Shown: one piece after another, positions 51,697 to 60,368 of the stretch
Position numbering within the stretch: the first letter of the stretch is position 1
Layout of the letters: every line of letters starts with the position of its first letter
From: Acidaminobacterium chupaoyuni
Lineage (GTDB): Bacteria > Bacillota > Clostridia > Oscillospirales > Butyricicoccaceae
Direction: 5' to 3' (one strand)
DNA: 64,000 nt
Assembly: GCA_047936785.1 (NCBI GenBank)
Contig: CP176394.1
The notes under the pieces: generated by a model
What the model was told of the DNA's origin: nothing
What the model saw: only the letters and a program-made list of their open reading frames with translations
Database searches by the model: none
Translations under genes and position numbers: made by a program

Positions 51697-53061
51697 ATGC
51701 TGAAACAAGAACGCATCAAAAAGCTCAAAGAGATCGTGGCGGGCCAGCGCGAGCTGATGTTCGCCGCCGAACGCCATATCTGGCAAAATCCTGAAACCGG
51801 TTATCGCGAATGGAAAACCAACGCCTATCTGACCGAGCAGTTCGAAAAACTGGGTTATCAGCTGGTGCAGGCGGGCAATGTGCCCGGCTTTTACACCGAT
51901 CTGGAAACCGGCCGCCCCGGCCCCAAGCTGCTCATTATGGGCGAGATGGATAGCCTGATCGTTTCCACCCACCCCGAATGCGACCCCGAAACAGGGTTTG
52001 TGCATGCCTGCGGCCACCATGCCCAATCGGCGGCGCTGCTGGGCATCGCGGCGGCGCTGAAACAGCCCGGCGCGCTGGATGGCATGTGCGGCTCCATCCG
52101 TTTGATGGCTGTGCCCGCCGAAGAACTCATCGAAATCGGCTATCGCGAGGGTCTGCGCCAGGAAGGCATCATCAAATATTTCGGCGGCAAGGTGGAATTC
52201 ATGCATCGCGGCTATATGGATGGATGTGATCTGGCGCTTTTGGTGCATACCTCCGGCGGCGAAAAAGAAACCATCAGCCTGACCCCGGGCAGCAACGGCT
52301 GCGTGACCAAAAACATCAATTTTGTCGGCATTTCCTCCCATGCGGGCGGCGCGCCTCATATGGGCGTCAACGCGCTGTATGCGGCAAACCTGGCCATGAA
52401 CGCGGTCAACGCGCTGCGCGAGACTTTCCAGGAAAAAGATATGATCCGCTTCCATCCCATCATCACCAAGGGCGGCGGCGCGGTGAACGCCATCCCCAAC
52501 GATGTGCGCATGGAAAGCTATGTGCGCGGTTCAAGCCTTGAGGCCATCATCCGCGAAAACACCAAGATCAACCGCGCGCTGGCGGCTTCCGCTGCGGCCA
52601 TGGGCGCCAATGTCGTGCTGAAAGACCGCCCCGGCTACACGCCGCTGCAAAATGAGCAGGGCTTATATGACCTGACCTGCGAAGTGGTGAAAGAAGCTTT
52701 TGGCGAAGAACATCTGGCCAAACGCCCTTGGAGCACCGGCTGCACGGATATGGGCGATGTTTCCGCGGTGATCCCCACCGTTCAGCCCTATTGCTCGGGC
52801 GCCTGCGGCACAGGCCACGGTTCCGATTATTATATCAACGATCCCGAATCGGCGCTGGTGACCTCGGCCCAATATCAGGTGCTGATGGCCGAAGCGCTGC
52901 TGAGCGATCAGGCGCAAAAGGGCAAAGAGATCATCAAAAACGCAGTGCTGCGCTTCCCCTCGATGAAAGCCTATTTTGAAACCGTCGATAAGCTGTTCTT
53001 AGAGAAAGAAGCCGTTGTGAAAAAAGATGACGGCACCCTGGTTTTGGATTATCAGGCCTAA
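51697..53061 (+). CDS. M20 family amidohydrolase, copy 2
   Basis: 454-residue paralogue of the preceding protein with the same catalytic motifs (HACGHHAQSAALLG, PAEELIEIGYRE, SSHAGGAPHMGV). The clearest differences are in the loop after LLVHTS (residues 185-200) and at the C-terminus. AAGGAG ten bases upstream fits the ATG at 51697; an upstream GTG does not. Separate promoter and terminator suggest that the copies have different expression or substrates. Confidence 0.88.
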   Translation: MLKQERIKKLKEIVAGQRELMFAAERHIWQNPETGYREWKTNAYLTEQFEKLGYQLVQAGNVPGFYTDLETGRPGPKLLIMGEMDSLIVSTHPECDPETGFVHACGHHAQSAALLGIAAALKQPGALDGMCGSIRLMAVPAEELIEIGYREGLRQEGIIKYFGGKVEFMHRGYMDGCDLALLVHTSGGEKETISLTPGSNGCVTKNINFVGISSHAGGAPHMGVNALYAANLAMNAVNALRETFQEKDMIRFHPIITKGGGAVNAIPNDVRMESYVRGSSLEAIIRENTKINRALAASAAAMGANVVLKDRPGYTPLQNEQGLYDLTCEVVKEAFGEEHLAKRPWSTGCTDMGDVSAVIPTVQPYCSGACGTGHGSDYYINDPESALVTSAQYQVLMAEALLSDQAQKGKEIIKNAVLRFPSMKAYFETVDKLFLEKEAVVKKDDGTLVLDYQA

Positions 53062-53097
53062 AAAGCGTGTTCGTTCCCGCCCCTAAGGGAACTTCAT

Positions 53098-53136
53098 CAA
53101 AAACGGCAGTCACCGGGAATGGTGGCTGCCGTTTTG
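53098..53136. terminator. Bidirectional terminator between convergent genes
   Basis: AAAACGGCAGTCACC and GGTGGCTGCCGTTTT pair with one G-T around GGGAAT, with T or A runs on both sides. Confidence 0.88.
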
Positions 53137-53171
53137 TTTCTTGGAAGAACCTGCTGCGCGCGGGGGGCGGT

Positions 53172-54053
53172 TCAGGCCGCAAGCCCCATTTTTGCAAAAA
53201 AATCGGCGGAAGAACGGCCGTGGGCGCGGTTATAACGCTTCAAAAGGCGCAAAGACGCGGGATCGCGGGTGATGACCGAGCACCCCTCTTCACAGCTGAG
53301 GGTGATGCGAAAGCCCATTTCGCCCAGCATCGCTTCGCTTTGATCGGTGTAATAGCCAAACGGATAGGCATAAAGGGTGGGCAGCTTCAGCCCATGGGCG
53401 GCAATGGCATCCTGAAGCTTTTGCGTATCGCTGCGCAGGGCGGCGAGATAGGCTTCATCGGTTTGGCCGCGCTCCTGTTTGGCGCCGCGGGGGCTGTGTT
53501 TGCCGGTGGCGTCGTGGCGGTCATAGCTGTGGCTGCCCACTTCCACCAGCGGCTCGTTTTCCAAACTTTTCAGCTGATCCCAGGTGATGTGTGAATAATT
53601 CAGATGCCCGCTTTCGCCGGGCTGTGAATAAAGATCGGTATAGCGGCCGATGACGCTGACCACCGCCGGGCTTTGATATTTTTGCAGCAGGGGCAGGGCG
53701 TTGGCATAAAAGCTTTCATAGCCGTCGTCGAAAGACAGCAAAATCGGTTTGGGCGGCAGCGGCGCGCCGCTTTCCACATAGGCGGTGAGCGCCGAAGGCA
53801 GAATGGGGGTATAGCCCGCGGCCTTCAGCCAGCAAAGGTCGCTTTCAAGCTCTGAAACAGAAACCACATAAGCCCCCAGCAGACGGCTGCCGTCGCTTAG
53901 AACATGGTGATACATCACCACCGGCAGCGGCGTTCCCTGCCCTTCGGCCATGGCGGGCACGCTGAGCGGATGCAGCAGCCGCAGCAAAAGAATGAGCAGG
54001 ATCGTTAAAAAAAGACAGAGCAGAGCGATCGTCTTTTTCGTAAAAAACTTCAT
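53172..54053 (-). CDS. Polysaccharide deacetylase, membrane-anchored
   Basis: 293 residues: one N-terminal hydrophobic anchor (residues 8-26), then a NodB domain with LPVVMYHHVL, the catalytic LLSFDDGYES and metal HSYDRH. Probably removes acetyl groups from a wall or surface glycan outside the membrane. It differs from the lipoprotein deacetylase at 16494-17639 in having canonical motifs. Single gene. Confidence 0.87.
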   Translation of the reverse strand: MKFFTKKTIALLCLFLTILLILLLRLLHPLSVPAMAEGQGTPLPVVMYHHVLSDGSRLLGAYVVSVSELESDLCWLKAAGYTPILPSALTAYVESGAPLPPKPILLSFDDGYESFYANALPLLQKYQSPAVVSVIGRYTDLYSQPGESGHLNYSHITWDQLKSLENEPLVEVGSHSYDRHDATGKHSPRGAKQERGQTDEAYLAALRSDTQKLQDAIAAHGLKLPTLYAYPFGYYTDQSEAMLGEMGFRITLSCEEGCSVITRDPASLRLLKRYNRAHGRSSADFFAKMGLAA

Positions 54054-54412
54054 AGGAATGCCCCTTTCAGAAATGCCGTTTTTCTTATCCTATGAAAGAA
54101 ACCCGAAAACAGAACCGCGCGGGAAAGAAACGGGGCGAAACGGGCAAAAAAGCGGCCCGCCAAAAGCAGGCCGCAAGAAAAGGAAATCACGGAAGAAGCG
54201 CGCCGGGATCGGCCCGCGCCGCCGCTGTTTGAACGGCAGAAAAGGGGAAAGACGGCCGCGCGCAGCGCCAAAAAGACATAAAAACCAAAAAAAACAACAA
54301 AAACAAGGGTAGGATGAAAAATCCTGCCCTTGCCGCAGTCTGCAAAAAACGGCCCTGCCGTTTTGAAGCCATCACATTATAGCACCGGATGAAAAGAAAA
54401 AACGCCGAACGA
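54054..54412. other. Gene-free A-rich region
   Basis: No gene supported. It contains hairpins GCGGCC/GGCCGC (54152-54174), AAGGGTAGGAT/ATCCTGCCCTT (54305-54331) and ACGGC/GCCGT with a T-run on the minus strand (54346-54365), the last being a likely terminator of the small gene at 54413. Confidence 0.5.
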
Positions 54413-54622
54413 TCAATCGGATTCGCTGGCGGATGAGGAGCCCTCTGCCATGGGGGGGTCTTCCTTCAGGGCGCTGTCAATGAGTTTGATCAGTTCCAGA
54501 GCGCTGCGGAAGGGCTGTGTTTTTCGGCTGTCGGTCCAAGTGACCATACCCTGCCAGGATGAATTCTGTGTGTTGCGGATCTGCACGATGAAATTGCCCG
54601 CGCCTGTTGAAGCTTTCGACAT
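54413..54622 (-). CDS. Small NSSWQG-motif protein
   Basis: 69 residues, function unknown. FIVQIRNTQNSSWQGMVTW then FRSALELIKLIDSAL closely resembles the C-terminal part of the protein at 56020-56472, so the two define a small shared domain (strand, NSSWQG turn, strand, SALELI helix). The tail is Ser/Glu-rich. GGGAGG ten bases before the ATG at 54622 fixes the start; an ATG nine bases earlier is too close. Divergent from the BTAD regulator. Confidence 0.7.
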   Translation of the reverse strand: MSKASTGAGNFIVQIRNTQNSSWQGMVTWTDSRKTQPFRSALELIKLIDSALKEDPPMAEGSSSASESD

Positions 54623-54675
54623 TCGGCCCATTCCTCCCTTATAAGAATTACTGTAGCCTCAGTATAGCCTGTCAT

Positions 54676-54693
54676 GGTTACCGCAACGGTTAC
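54676..54693. promoter_or_regulatory. Direct repeat in the divergent regulator promoter
   Basis: GGTTAC occurs at 54676 and 54688, 12 bases apart, between the small NSSWQG gene and the BTAD regulator. SARP-type regulators bind short direct repeats about one helical turn apart, so this is a possible autoregulatory site. TATACT at 54747-54752 is a candidate -10 for the regulator. Confidence 0.3.
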
Positions 54694-54788
54694 ATTTCAC
54701 AAAACATCAGGCAAAGAAAAGACTATCAAAAAAAAAAGATATGCGCTATACTAAAGAAAAGAAGGTCTTGGCGAAGGGAGAATCAGCC

Positions 54789-55997
54789 ATGAAAACGACG
54801 AAAAACAGCGCCGCGCAGGATTGCTTGCAGATCTCGTTTTTAGGGGGATTGACATTAAAAAACAAACGCGGCTCCATCACCGACGAGGTGAACCGCTCGC
54901 AAAAGATCTGGAGTGTTTTGTGTTACCTGATCCTGCATCGAAACCGCAACATTCCGCAAACGGAGCTGATTGAAACCTTTTGGGGCGATGAAGGCGGGGC
55001 AAACCCCACCAGCGCCCTGAAAACCCTGCTGCACCGCACGCGAAGCATGCTGGAACCCCTGTTCGGCGCCGAAGTGGAGCCGATCCTTTCCAAACGCGGT
55101 GCCTATTGCTGGAACAGGGAGATCGCCTGCACACTGGATATCGATGAATTCGAAAAAAAATGCCGCATGGCCGAAGAAACGGAAGACCCCGAACAGAAGC
55201 TGCGGTGTTATGAACAGGCGCTGCGGCTTTATCAGGGCGATTTTTTGCCGAAGCTGGGCAATCAGCTTTGGGTAGTTTCGATTTCGGCCCATTATCACAG
55301 CCTTTATCTGAAAACCGCTCAGCAATGCGCCGATCTGCTGGGCAGCCAGCATCGGTTTGAAGAAATGGAAGCGGTGTGTGAAAAAGCGTTGGCCCTTGAC
55401 CCGATGGAAGAAGAACTGCACATCCGCATGATCAAAGCGCTGCTGGGGCAGAGCAAGGATCACGCGGCCCGCAGCCATTATGAAGCGGCCACCGACCTGA
55501 TGTATCGCAACCTGGGCATCAGCCCCGGCGAAGAGATGCGCGAGCTTTACCGAAGCATCATGGCCATGGAACACGCCCAGGAAACCGATCTGGAACAGAT
55601 CCAAAGCGATCTGGAAGAAAGCGCCCAGCGCCCCGGGGCGTTCCTTTGCGAATATGGCTTTTTCAGAGAGATGTATCGGCTGGAAGCGCGCAGGGCGGAA
55701 CGCAGCGGTGTTTCCACCCATGTGGCCCTGCTGACTTTGGCGCTGCCCTCGGGCAAACAGCCGGGGGTCACCGTGCTTTCGGGCGCGATGGATCTTCTGG
55801 AGGCTTCGCTGCTGGAAAGCCTGCGCCGCGGGGATGTGATCGCCCGCTACAGCGCCGCGCAATATGTGGTGATGCTGCCGGGGGCCAATTATGAAGACAG
55901 CACCATGGTGATCGAACGCGTGGTGGCGCGGTTCAAAAAAGCCCACAAGTTCGGCTTTTTGAGATTATCTTATAAAATTCGCCAGCTGGGCGGCTAA
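54789..55997 (+). CDS. BTAD/SARP-like transcriptional regulator
   Basis: 402 residues. An OmpR-like winged helix (about 15-105: ISFLGGLTLKNKRGSI, then QKIWSVLCYLILHRNRNIPQ) and a bacterial transcriptional activation domain of TPR type (about 115-265: YEQALRLYQGDFLPKLG, EEELHIRMIKALLG) are typical of SARP regulators. The C-terminal ~130 residues (REMYRLEARRAERSGVSTHV, LRRGDVIARYSAAQYVVMLPG) look like a degenerate GGDEF-type fold. GAAGGGAG sets the ATG at 54789. Flanked by two NSSWQG proteins, which are likely its targets or partners. Confidence 0.83.
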   Translation: MKTTKNSAAQDCLQISFLGGLTLKNKRGSITDEVNRSQKIWSVLCYLILHRNRNIPQTELIETFWGDEGGANPTSALKTLLHRTRSMLEPLFGAEVEPILSKRGAYCWNREIACTLDIDEFEKKCRMAEETEDPEQKLRCYEQALRLYQGDFLPKLGNQLWVVSISAHYHSLYLKTAQQCADLLGSQHRFEEMEAVCEKALALDPMEEELHIRMIKALLGQSKDHAARSHYEAATDLMYRNLGISPGEEMRELYRSIMAMEHAQETDLEQIQSDLEESAQRPGAFLCEYGFFREMYRLEARRAERSGVSTHVALLTLALPSGKQPGVTVLSGAMDLLEASLLESLRRGDVIARYSAAQYVVMLPGANYEDSTMVIERVVARFKKAHKFGFLRLSYKIRQLGG

Positions 55998-56019
55998 ACA
56001 AGCAGAAAGGAAAGTTATC

Positions 56020-56472
56020 ATGGCAATACAGTGGAACCCCAATAACGCGGCGATGAAGATCTGCATCGATCATATCAGCGGCAGTTCTTACAGCGGCAGA
56101 ATTTTCAGCCGCCGCCTGAAAAGCCCGATGTTCTTTTCTGACCCGGCTTCTTTGATTTTGCAAACGGAAGACCTGATGGAACAGCAGAATTTCCCCCAGG
56201 CCTTTCAGCGGATCCGCCGTTTCCGCGCCCAGGCGCGCAAAATCGAATGCGCCGCCGAGACCCTTGAAGAGGCCATGGAAGAAGAAACCGTGAAAGCCGC
56301 CAAGGGCGAAAAAGCAACCTTTTTGCTTTATGTGCTGACCAGAAGAAATTCCAGCTGGCAGGGCCGCGTGGATTTTCTGGATGGTTCGCCCAGCGTGCGC
56401 TATGTCAGCGCGCTGGATCTGATTCGCCTTGTGGAAGAGCATCTGGACGAAGAAGCGCAGAAAGAAGAATAA
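56020..56472 (+). CDS. NSSWQG-motif protein, larger form
   Basis: 150 residues, function unknown. The N-terminal ~95 residues include a PMFFSDPASLILQTEDLM segment and a helical region; the C-terminal FLLYVLTRRNSSWQGRVDF and VRYVSALDLIRLVEEHL match the small protein at 54413-54622. It begins 22 bases after the BTAD regulator with AAAGGAAA, so the two are cotranscribed. Confidence 0.75.
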   Translation: MAIQWNPNNAAMKICIDHISGSSYSGRIFSRRLKSPMFFSDPASLILQTEDLMEQQNFPQAFQRIRRFRAQARKIECAAETLEEAMEEETVKAAKGEKATFLLYVLTRRNSSWQGRVDFLDGSPSVRYVSALDLIRLVEEHLDEEAQKEE

Positions 56473-56477
56473 AAAAT

Positions 56478-56510
56478 AAATCGCCGTGACCTGTGGTTAC
56501 GGCGATTTTT
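56478..56510 (+). terminator. Terminator of the BTAD regulator operon
   Basis: AAATCGCCGTGAC and GTTACGGCGATTTTT pair with one G-T around CTGTG. Confidence 0.85.
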
Positions 56511-56660
56511 CACATATTTGAAATATTTTTGGCTTAACTGTTGTTCTTGCGGAAAAAATGGTATAAACTTAAAAATAACATGCCGATAAAGAAAAAAATG
56601 CGAAATGCACATAGCATAAAAAATCGAGGACCGCGATATCATAAAAGGAGGAGCTTTCAA

Positions 56661-56966
56661 ATGCCCGAAGAGAAAAAAGATCCCTATGCCAACTGCCATT
56701 ATAAATTTTTCAATCACAAGCAATGCGAATATTTTCCGTGCCATCAAACGAACGATCCGGATAATTTCAACTGTCTGTTCTGCTATTGCCCCCTGTATGC
56801 GCTGAAAGACCGCTGCGGCGGCAACTTTGTTTATCATTATGGGCTGAAAGATTGCAGCAACTGCATGCTGCCCCACAAGCCCCAGAATTACGATTATATC
56901 ATGAAGAAATTCGAAGAGATCATGGAGATCACCCAGCTGGACGATCAAGAAAAAACCGATAAATAA
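56661..56966 (+). CDS. Cysteine-rich small domain protein (PF04071 type)
   Basis: 101 residues. YKFFNHKQCEYFPCH, FNCLFCYCPLYAL, CGGNFVYHYGLKDCSNCMLPH match the cysteine-rich small domain, which probably binds metal and is sometimes near cobalamin genes. AAAGGAGGAG lies eight bases before the ATG at 56661. It precedes the aminotransferase gene by 25 bases. Confidence 0.85.
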   Translation: MPEEKKDPYANCHYKFFNHKQCEYFPCHQTNDPDNFNCLFCYCPLYALKDRCGGNFVYHYGLKDCSNCMLPHKPQNYDYIMKKFEEIMEITQLDDQEKTDK

Positions 56967-56991
56967 TGAACTGAAGAGAGGATGCAGACCT

Positions 56992-57855
56992 ATGGAGAAT
57001 TTGGGATATTACAATGGCAAAATCGGCCTGATCGAAGAAATGACCGTGCCGATGACCGATCGCGGGCTGTTTTTCGGCGATGGCGTTTATGATGCCACCT
57101 GCGCCGTCAATCATACGCTGTTCGCGCTGGAAGACCATATGAACCGTTTTACCAACAGCCTTGCCGGCGTGCGCATCAAACCCACCCAGACAAGAGAAGA
57201 ACTCACCGCGCTGCTTTGCGAGCTGGTGAAAAAAGTAGACAGCGACTGTGTGATGGTCTATTGGCAGATGACCCGCGGCTCTTATCTGCGCGGCCACGCT
57301 TTCCCGCCCGAAGAAATCAAGCCCAATCTGCTTGTATTCATCACGCCGTTCCAGATGGGGCCGTTCGATCGCACCCTGCGCCTCATCACCCGTGAAGATA
57401 CGCGCTATTATCATTGCAACATCAAAACCCTCAACCTGCTGCCCAATGTGCTGGCGGCACAGGCCACAAAAGAGGCCGGATGCGATGAGGTGGTTTTCCA
57501 CCGCGGCGACCGCGTCACCGAGGGTTGCCACAGCAATATCATGATGATCTCGGGCGGCGCGCTTTGCACACCCCCCGCCGATGAGCTCATTCTGCCGGGC
57601 ATCACCCGCAAACATCTGATGCAGACGGCGGAGCAGCTGGGCATGCCCGTGCGCGAAGCGCCCTTCACGGTGGAAGAGCTGATGCAGGCCGATGAAGTTC
57701 TGGTCACCAGCAGCGGTTCGCTTTGCAGCCGCGTGACCCATATCGATGGCAAACCCGTGGGCGGCCGCGCCGGCGAGATGCTGCGCCGTTTGCAGCTGGC
57801 TTATGGCAAGCGCTTTAACGCCGAAACCGGCGGAAAAGTATACGATGAAGAATAA
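56992..57855 (+). CDS. Class IV PLP aminotransferase (D-amino acid transaminase-like)
   Basis: 287 residues, fold-type IV PLP enzyme. VPMTDRGLFFGDGVYD, the PLP lysine in CNIKTLNLLPNVLA, EGCHSNIMMI and VTSSGSL are family motifs. The IKTLNLL context is nearer to D-alanine transaminase (Dat) than to IlvE or PabC, but the family is hard to divide by motif. D-glutamate/D-alanine supply for peptidoglycan would be the role if Dat. Confidence 0.85.
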   Translation: MENLGYYNGKIGLIEEMTVPMTDRGLFFGDGVYDATCAVNHTLFALEDHMNRFTNSLAGVRIKPTQTREELTALLCELVKKVDSDCVMVYWQMTRGSYLRGHAFPPEEIKPNLLVFITPFQMGPFDRTLRLITREDTRYYHCNIKTLNLLPNVLAAQATKEAGCDEVVFHRGDRVTEGCHSNIMMISGGALCTPPADELILPGITRKHLMQTAEQLGMPVREAPFTVEELMQADEVLVTSSGSLCSRVTHIDGKPVGGRAGEMLRRLQLAYGKRFNAETGGKVYDEE

Positions 57856-57926
57856 TTAATATCGATATTACAATAAGTTTATAAAAACCGCCGGAATCAC
57901 GGAAAAAATGATTGGGCGTGGAAGAG

Positions 57927-57968
57927 GAAAAGGGCAGCCATCCGGTTTTCGGAAGGCTGCCCTTTTCG
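57927..57968. terminator. Terminator between aminotransferase and pstS-like genes
   Basis: GAAAAGGGCAGCC and GGCTGCCCTTTTC form a perfect 13-bp stem, suitable for both convergent genes. Confidence 0.8.
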
Positions 57969-58029
57969 CGGGAGAGAAGAAAAAAGGGGGGAACTTTCTG
58001 CAGGAAGCGTTCCCCCAATAAGAGGAAGC

Positions 58030-58881
58030 TTATTTTACCTCATCCCAGGTGGTGGTTTCACCGGTGAAGATGGATTTGATCTGCGCCGCGCTCAGGTCGG
58101 AAGCGGGGTTCGCGGGGTTGACGATCACCGCGATGCCGTCGAGGGCGATGCTGGTGGAGGTGAGGTTTTGTTTTTCGCTGTCTTTCAGCTCGCGGGATGC
58201 CATGCCGATATCGCAGGTGCCGTCGGCGGCAGAAGTCATGCCCGAAGAAGAATCGCTCATCTGGATCTCGATTTTCGCGCCGCTGTTGAGCTTTTGATAA
58301 GCTTCAGCCAGCTTTTCCATGACGGGGGTCACCGAAGAGGAACCCGCCACCACGATTTTGCCCGAAGGCATGGTTCCCGCGAAGGCGGGGGCGTTATCAT
58401 TGATGGAGATATAGCTTTCGGAAATCACGGCCTGGCCTTCTTTACTCAGGATGAAATCGATGAAATCTTTGGCAAGACCGGTGGGTTGGCCTTTGGTGGC
58501 GATGTTGAAGGGGCGGGATACGGGATAGGAACCGTTTTTCACATTTTCGGCGGTGGCTTCCGCGCCATCCACCTTCAGCGCTTTGACGGTATCATTCAGG
58601 GAACCCAGCGAAACATAGCCGATGGCGCCTTCGTCACCGGCGACCTGGGTCAGCATCACATCGGTTTTGCTGGCGACAATGGCTTCCTCCGTGGTGCGAT
58701 CTGTTTTGTTGCCGTTGGCGTCTTTTTCTTCGATGCCCAGCAGCTCCACAAAAGCCCCGCGGGTTCCGCTGCCTTCCTCACGGGAAATGACCGAAATTTC
58801 AGAAGCAGCATCTTTGCTGCATCCGAATAAAGAAGCGGCGGCTACCAGACCCGCAAGCATCATTGCTGTTTTCTTTTTCAT
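58030..58881 (-). CDS. pstS: PstS-like phosphate-binding lipoprotein, circularly permuted
   Basis: 283 residues, lipoprotein (Cys21 in LFGC). The segments of PstS are in reversed order: right after the signal comes the usual C-terminal half (ISVISREEGSGTRGAFVELL, AIGYVSLGSLNDTVKALKVDG, YPVSRPFNIATKGQPTGLAKD), then the usual N-terminal half (GKIVVAGSSSVTPVMEKLAEAY, DGTCDIGMASRELKD, LDGIAVIVNPANPASDL), ending at FTGETTTWDEVK where normal PstS would continue into the REEGSGTRG part. All phosphate-binding elements are kept. No pstCAB here. A candidate Pho box is upstream. Confidence 0.88.
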   Translation of the reverse strand: MKKKTAMMLAGLVAAASLFGCSKDAASEISVISREEGSGTRGAFVELLGIEEKDANGNKTDRTTEEAIVASKTDVMLTQVAGDEGAIGYVSLGSLNDTVKALKVDGAEATAENVKNGSYPVSRPFNIATKGQPTGLAKDFIDFILSKEGQAVISESYISINDNAPAFAGTMPSGKIVVAGSSSVTPVMEKLAEAYQKLNSGAKIEIQMSDSSSGMTSAADGTCDIGMASRELKDSEKQNLTSTSIALDGIAVIVNPANPASDLSAAQIKSIFTGETTTWDEVK

Positions 58882-58955
58882 ATCATTCACCTTTCGTTTC
58901 TGTCGTTTCACGACTGCGTTTTGATTTTCTTTACAGTTACAGCATAGGGCCGCTT

Positions 58956-58996
58956 TGTAAAATGCACAGCCCGCGCGCTGTAAAAGGCATGTAAAA
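58956..58996 (-). promoter_or_regulatory. Candidate Pho box upstream of pstS
   Basis: On the minus strand TTTTACA occurs at 58996, 58985 and 58962 (start positions), spaced 11 and 23 bases. Gram-positive PhoP sites are TT(A/T/C)ACA direct repeats at about 11 bases, so phosphate control of pstS is likely. Confidence 0.5.
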
Positions 58997-58999
58997 TCC

Positions 59000-59027
59000 T
59001 TGCGATTAGGGTAGTATATGATAAAAT
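59000..59027 (+). promoter_or_regulatory. Promoter of the NagZ-like gene
   Basis: TTGCGA (59000-59005), 16 bases, TAAAAT (59022-59027); TATGAT overlaps at 59017. About 65 bases before the start codon. Confidence 0.4.
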
Positions 59028-59096
59028 GGAAGAGATAAACAAAGAAGCGTTGAAACGGGTGGGGGAACGAAGCGTCAGAAAGAAAAGGAGCGTGCC

Positions 59097-60281
59097 ATGA
59101 AAAAGATCACAGCGGTTTTGCTGGCCATGTGTCTGCTGGGCGGATGCCATTCCACCGCCATTCCCGAAACGAAAGAAAAACAGCCTTCCGCGCCCCAAAC
59201 GCCTGCCGAAGCGCCGCACACCCCCGCCGCGCCGCCTCAAACGCCGGAACCCCCTGCGGCCGAAGGGCTTTTCGGGGCTTATCGAGGGCAGGCCCGCACC
59301 GTCATCGCCGAAATGAGCACGGAAGATCTGGCGGCGCAGGTCTGTTTTGTGCGCTATCCCGAAGCGGCGGGGCTCACCGCTGTTTTGGATGCCCACCCCG
59401 GCGGGCTTTTGCTGTTCGCCCGTGATTTCGAAGGGCTGAGCGCAGAAAAAACGCAGCAGAAAATTGATGCCTGCCAGCGCTCTTCACCGTTCCCGCTGCT
59501 CATCGGCGCCGATGAAGAAGGCGGAACCGTCTGCCGCATCAGCGCAAACCCACAGCTGCGGGCGGCGCGCTTCCCTTCGCCTCAGCAGCTGAAAGCGCAG
59601 GGCGGGCTGGAAGCGGTGAAAGCCGATGCAAAAGAAAAAGCGGCGCTTTTGCGCGGGCTGGGGGTCAATGTGAATCTGGCGCCGGTGGCGGATGTCTGCG
59701 ATGAAAACGCTTATATGTACCCGCGCACATGGGGCGGCAGCGCCGCCGAAACGGCCCAATATGTCGGCGCCTGCGTCACCGCCGCGGAAGAAGCGGGCTT
59801 GGGTTGTGTGGTGAAGCATTTTCCGGGATATGCGGCGCAGGATAACACCCATCAGAAAGCCGCGGTGGATCTCCGCTCGATGCAGGAACTGCAAAGCGCG
59901 GCCCTGCCGCCGTTTCAGGCGGCTATCGAAGCGAAAGCCAAAGCGATTTTGGTTTCGCATCATCAGGTGCCCGCGCTGGAAGAAGGTCTGCCTGCGTCGC
60001 TTTCACCCAAAACCATGGCCTATCTGCGGGAAGAAATGGGCTTTGAAGGCGTGATCGTCACCGATGATCTTTCTATGGGCGCGCTGAAAGAATGGGGCGG
60101 CGAAAGCGCCTGCGCCGAAAAAGCACTGGCCGCGGGGGCCGATCTGCTGATCGTCACCGATTTTGCGGGCGCAAGGCAGGCCATTCTCAAAGCGCTGGAA
60201 AGCGGCGCGCTGCCCCGGGCGCGGCTTGAAGAAGCGGCGGAACGGGTGATCTGCTGGAAGCTTTGGCTGGGGCTTTTTTAA
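59097..60281 (+). CDS. Glycoside hydrolase family 3 lipoprotein (NagZ-like)
   Basis: 394 residues: lipobox LLGGC (Cys17), a Pro/Ala/Thr linker to about residue 55, then a GH3 barrel. LIGADEEGGTVCRI, NVNLAPVADV, the substrate motif KHFPGYAAQDNTHQ and the nucleophile region VTDDLSMGAL indicate beta-N-acetylhexosaminidase (NagZ group). Surface-anchored, likely acts on muropeptides or mucin-type glycans. AAAGGAG precedes the ATG. Confidence 0.9.
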   Translation: MKKITAVLLAMCLLGGCHSTAIPETKEKQPSAPQTPAEAPHTPAAPPQTPEPPAAEGLFGAYRGQARTVIAEMSTEDLAAQVCFVRYPEAAGLTAVLDAHPGGLLLFARDFEGLSAEKTQQKIDACQRSSPFPLLIGADEEGGTVCRISANPQLRAARFPSPQQLKAQGGLEAVKADAKEKAALLRGLGVNVNLAPVADVCDENAYMYPRTWGGSAAETAQYVGACVTAAEEAGLGCVVKHFPGYAAQDNTHQKAAVDLRSMQELQSAALPPFQAAIEAKAKAILVSHHQVPALEEGLPASLSPKTMAYLREEMGFEGVIVTDDLSMGALKEWGGESACAEKALAAGADLLIVTDFAGARQAILKALESGALPRARLEEAAERVICWKLWLGLF

Positions 60282-60368
60282 ACCATATTAGCACTATCTT
60301 TGTTTACATGAATGCACAAAGGCGAATTACAGGCAATTCGACAAACCGGAATTTGTGGAGGGGAAATC

